From positions 1 to 64,000 of the forward strand of contig JAKISS010000008.1 in the NCBI GenBank assembly GCA_021648485.1: a DNA stretch of 64,000 nucleotides. The letters are read 5' to 3'. This document shows positions 62,496 to 64,000 of the stretch, in pieces; position 1 is the first letter of the stretch, and each line of letters opens with the position of its first letter. The position numbers were made by a program, and so were the translations under genes. This DNA comes from Gammaproteobacteria bacterium (GTDB taxonomy: Bacteria > Pseudomonadota > Gammaproteobacteria > SZUA-152). Below the pieces are notes generated by a model. The model was not told the DNA's origin and did not search any database. It saw only the letters and a list, made by a program, of their open reading frames with translations.

Positions 62496-63979
62496 TCACC
62501 ATTCAAACCGCAGACCGGCAGCCACATTCCAGACGGTCAAATTATCCTGGGCCACCGTGGTTTCGTACTGAATGTAGGAGGATACGCCATCGGCAAACGT
62601 AGCCGACGTGCCCAGAGCCAGCACATAATAATTGGCGCTGGGCGAATTGGTTTCAAAACTGAATTGCGTGTTCGGGTCGATAAGGAAGTACCCTTCCACT
62701 TTATTGGCATCACCTTGAAACTGGTGAAGCCACGAAACATTGAAGTGAGGCACCAATACCCCCCATGAATAACCGAGAGCGTAACGCAATTGCGCACCCA
62801 GCGTGGACACCAGTTGAGACACCTGTTGTTTATTAATGGCGATATTATAAGAGCCTGCATTGGTTTCCTGGTATCCACCGATGGCGGTTCTCAGGTAGTC
62901 CAGCCGCGCATTCAACGTTGAAGTAAAGCCTTTACGCGCAAAGTCATATCCTCCACCAATGCTGATGGCATAACCCGTACTGTCCGTATCACCTTTAGCC
63001 GTTACGTCCGTGGTACCAAATACCACCCGCCGCTGCATCTCATAATTACTGAGTGTAATAACACCGATGGCATCAATATAGCTGTCATCGGAAGGATAAT
63101 AACTGCCATAAAAAGTACCGTTGTAGTTTCCTACATCCATGCCACCTCTTTGGCGGTCTATATTCATGTTTGTTTGCCCATAACCCAATGCCCAGCCCAT
63201 TAAACCTTTGTGTTCAAAACGGTAATCAGAGCCTATGGTCAGGGCATAGCTGTCAAACCCAAACCCGGTTTCATAAAGGGTTTCATCTTGTGAGCCACCG
63301 CCTATTTTGCCGCTGATAAACCATTCCTGGTTTTTACCAAAACCCGAGCCCGCACTGCCACCGCTGGCATTGTCTTGTAACAACTGATCAAACATGTCAG
63401 CAGTGATACGCTCATTGCCATAATTGAGACTCAAACCACTGAGCAGTGTCAAATTCTGACCACGCCGTAACGCCGTCAAACGGCGACTGATATTGGATAA
63501 TTGCTCTTTGGTCAGCTCATCGTTCAAGGCACCTTGCGCACCCACATTAGTGGGTGACGTGGCATCAATGAATTCACGCAAGTCCTCTGCTACGCCCGAG
63601 CTGGTTGCAATACGAAACTGTTCACACAGATCGTATGTTCTCGCCTGATCCAGACAAATACCGGTTAACGCATTATTCGTAACAACACCAGGCGAGTTAC
63701 CTTGGTCAGAGATTGCCACATTGCCCACATTAACGGTTATTATTGCTGTTTCTGTATACCTTCGTCGTTTTCTACCGCATAATTAAAACTTTCCTGGCCC
63801 TGAAAATTGACCGCAGGCTGATATTCCACACACACCTGAGTTCCGTCAGTACACTCGACGACGGTGGCTATTCCTGAATTGGGCTGGACAGGAATTGTCA
63901 CTATAGGCTCACTGATATTGCTGATACTTTGGGATAAATTGATGACTATTGGCAGATTTATGTCTGTTGAAATCGCCAC
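62496..63979 (-). pseudogene. Autotransporter-domain outer-membrane protein with apparent frameshift near 63740 (5' end beyond 63979)
   Basis: 62496-63728 carries the barrel (ends LRFEW); 63740-63979 carries the upstream repeat-type passenger (FQGQESFNYAVENDEG); TETAIITVNVGNVAISD continues in the other frame. Confidence 0.75.
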
Positions 63980-64000
63980 ATTTTTTAGCGCTGCCTGAGC

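Noticed and set aside
61324-62571. 415-aa plus-strand ORF
   Set aside because: Lies antisense to pepP, whose minus-strand product has clear catalytic motifs; composition is that of a mirrored GC-rich frame.

Overview
The window reads as a gammaproteobacterial chromosome segment, mostly housekeeping genes with several accessory patches. No tool or database was run; all calls are by eye from the supplied ORFs and the raw sequence. Backbone in order: pyrR(3' end)-pyrB-pyrC'-pyrK-like; pilU/pilT; yggS-proC-yggT; dynamin-like GTPase; DUF4426 protein; GGDEF/EAL protein; exoIII; pyrE; DUF481 protein; TSUP permease; slmA; argB; CPA2 antiporter and Usp; hemW; fetAB-like ABC; HemN-like radical SAM; glmS/glmU; the full atp operon (atpC-D-G-A-H-F-E-B-I-Z, minus strand); ABC-F; dbpA; class I adenylate cyclase; ubiI-ubiH-pepP; autotransporter. 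The observations I would follow up first are: (1) a cluster at 50.3-53.8 kb with a Cyc2-like monoheme cytochrome-porin, a monoheme cytochrome c, an FccB-type flavoprotein and a NapC/NirT-type tetraheme cytochrome, which could form an outer-membrane-to-quinone electron route; (2) a tandem-fused DsrC/TusE protein with remodelled C-terminal cysteines; (3) a three-ORF RelE-type toxin-antitoxin cassette flanked by partial duplicates of glmS 5' and glmU 3', which looks like a Campbell-type integration; (4) two MITE-like long inverted-repeat elements; (5) a vapBC promoter with a 39-bp palindrome over the -10; and (6) several single-nucleotide frameshifts in accessory ORFs and in the autotransporter.
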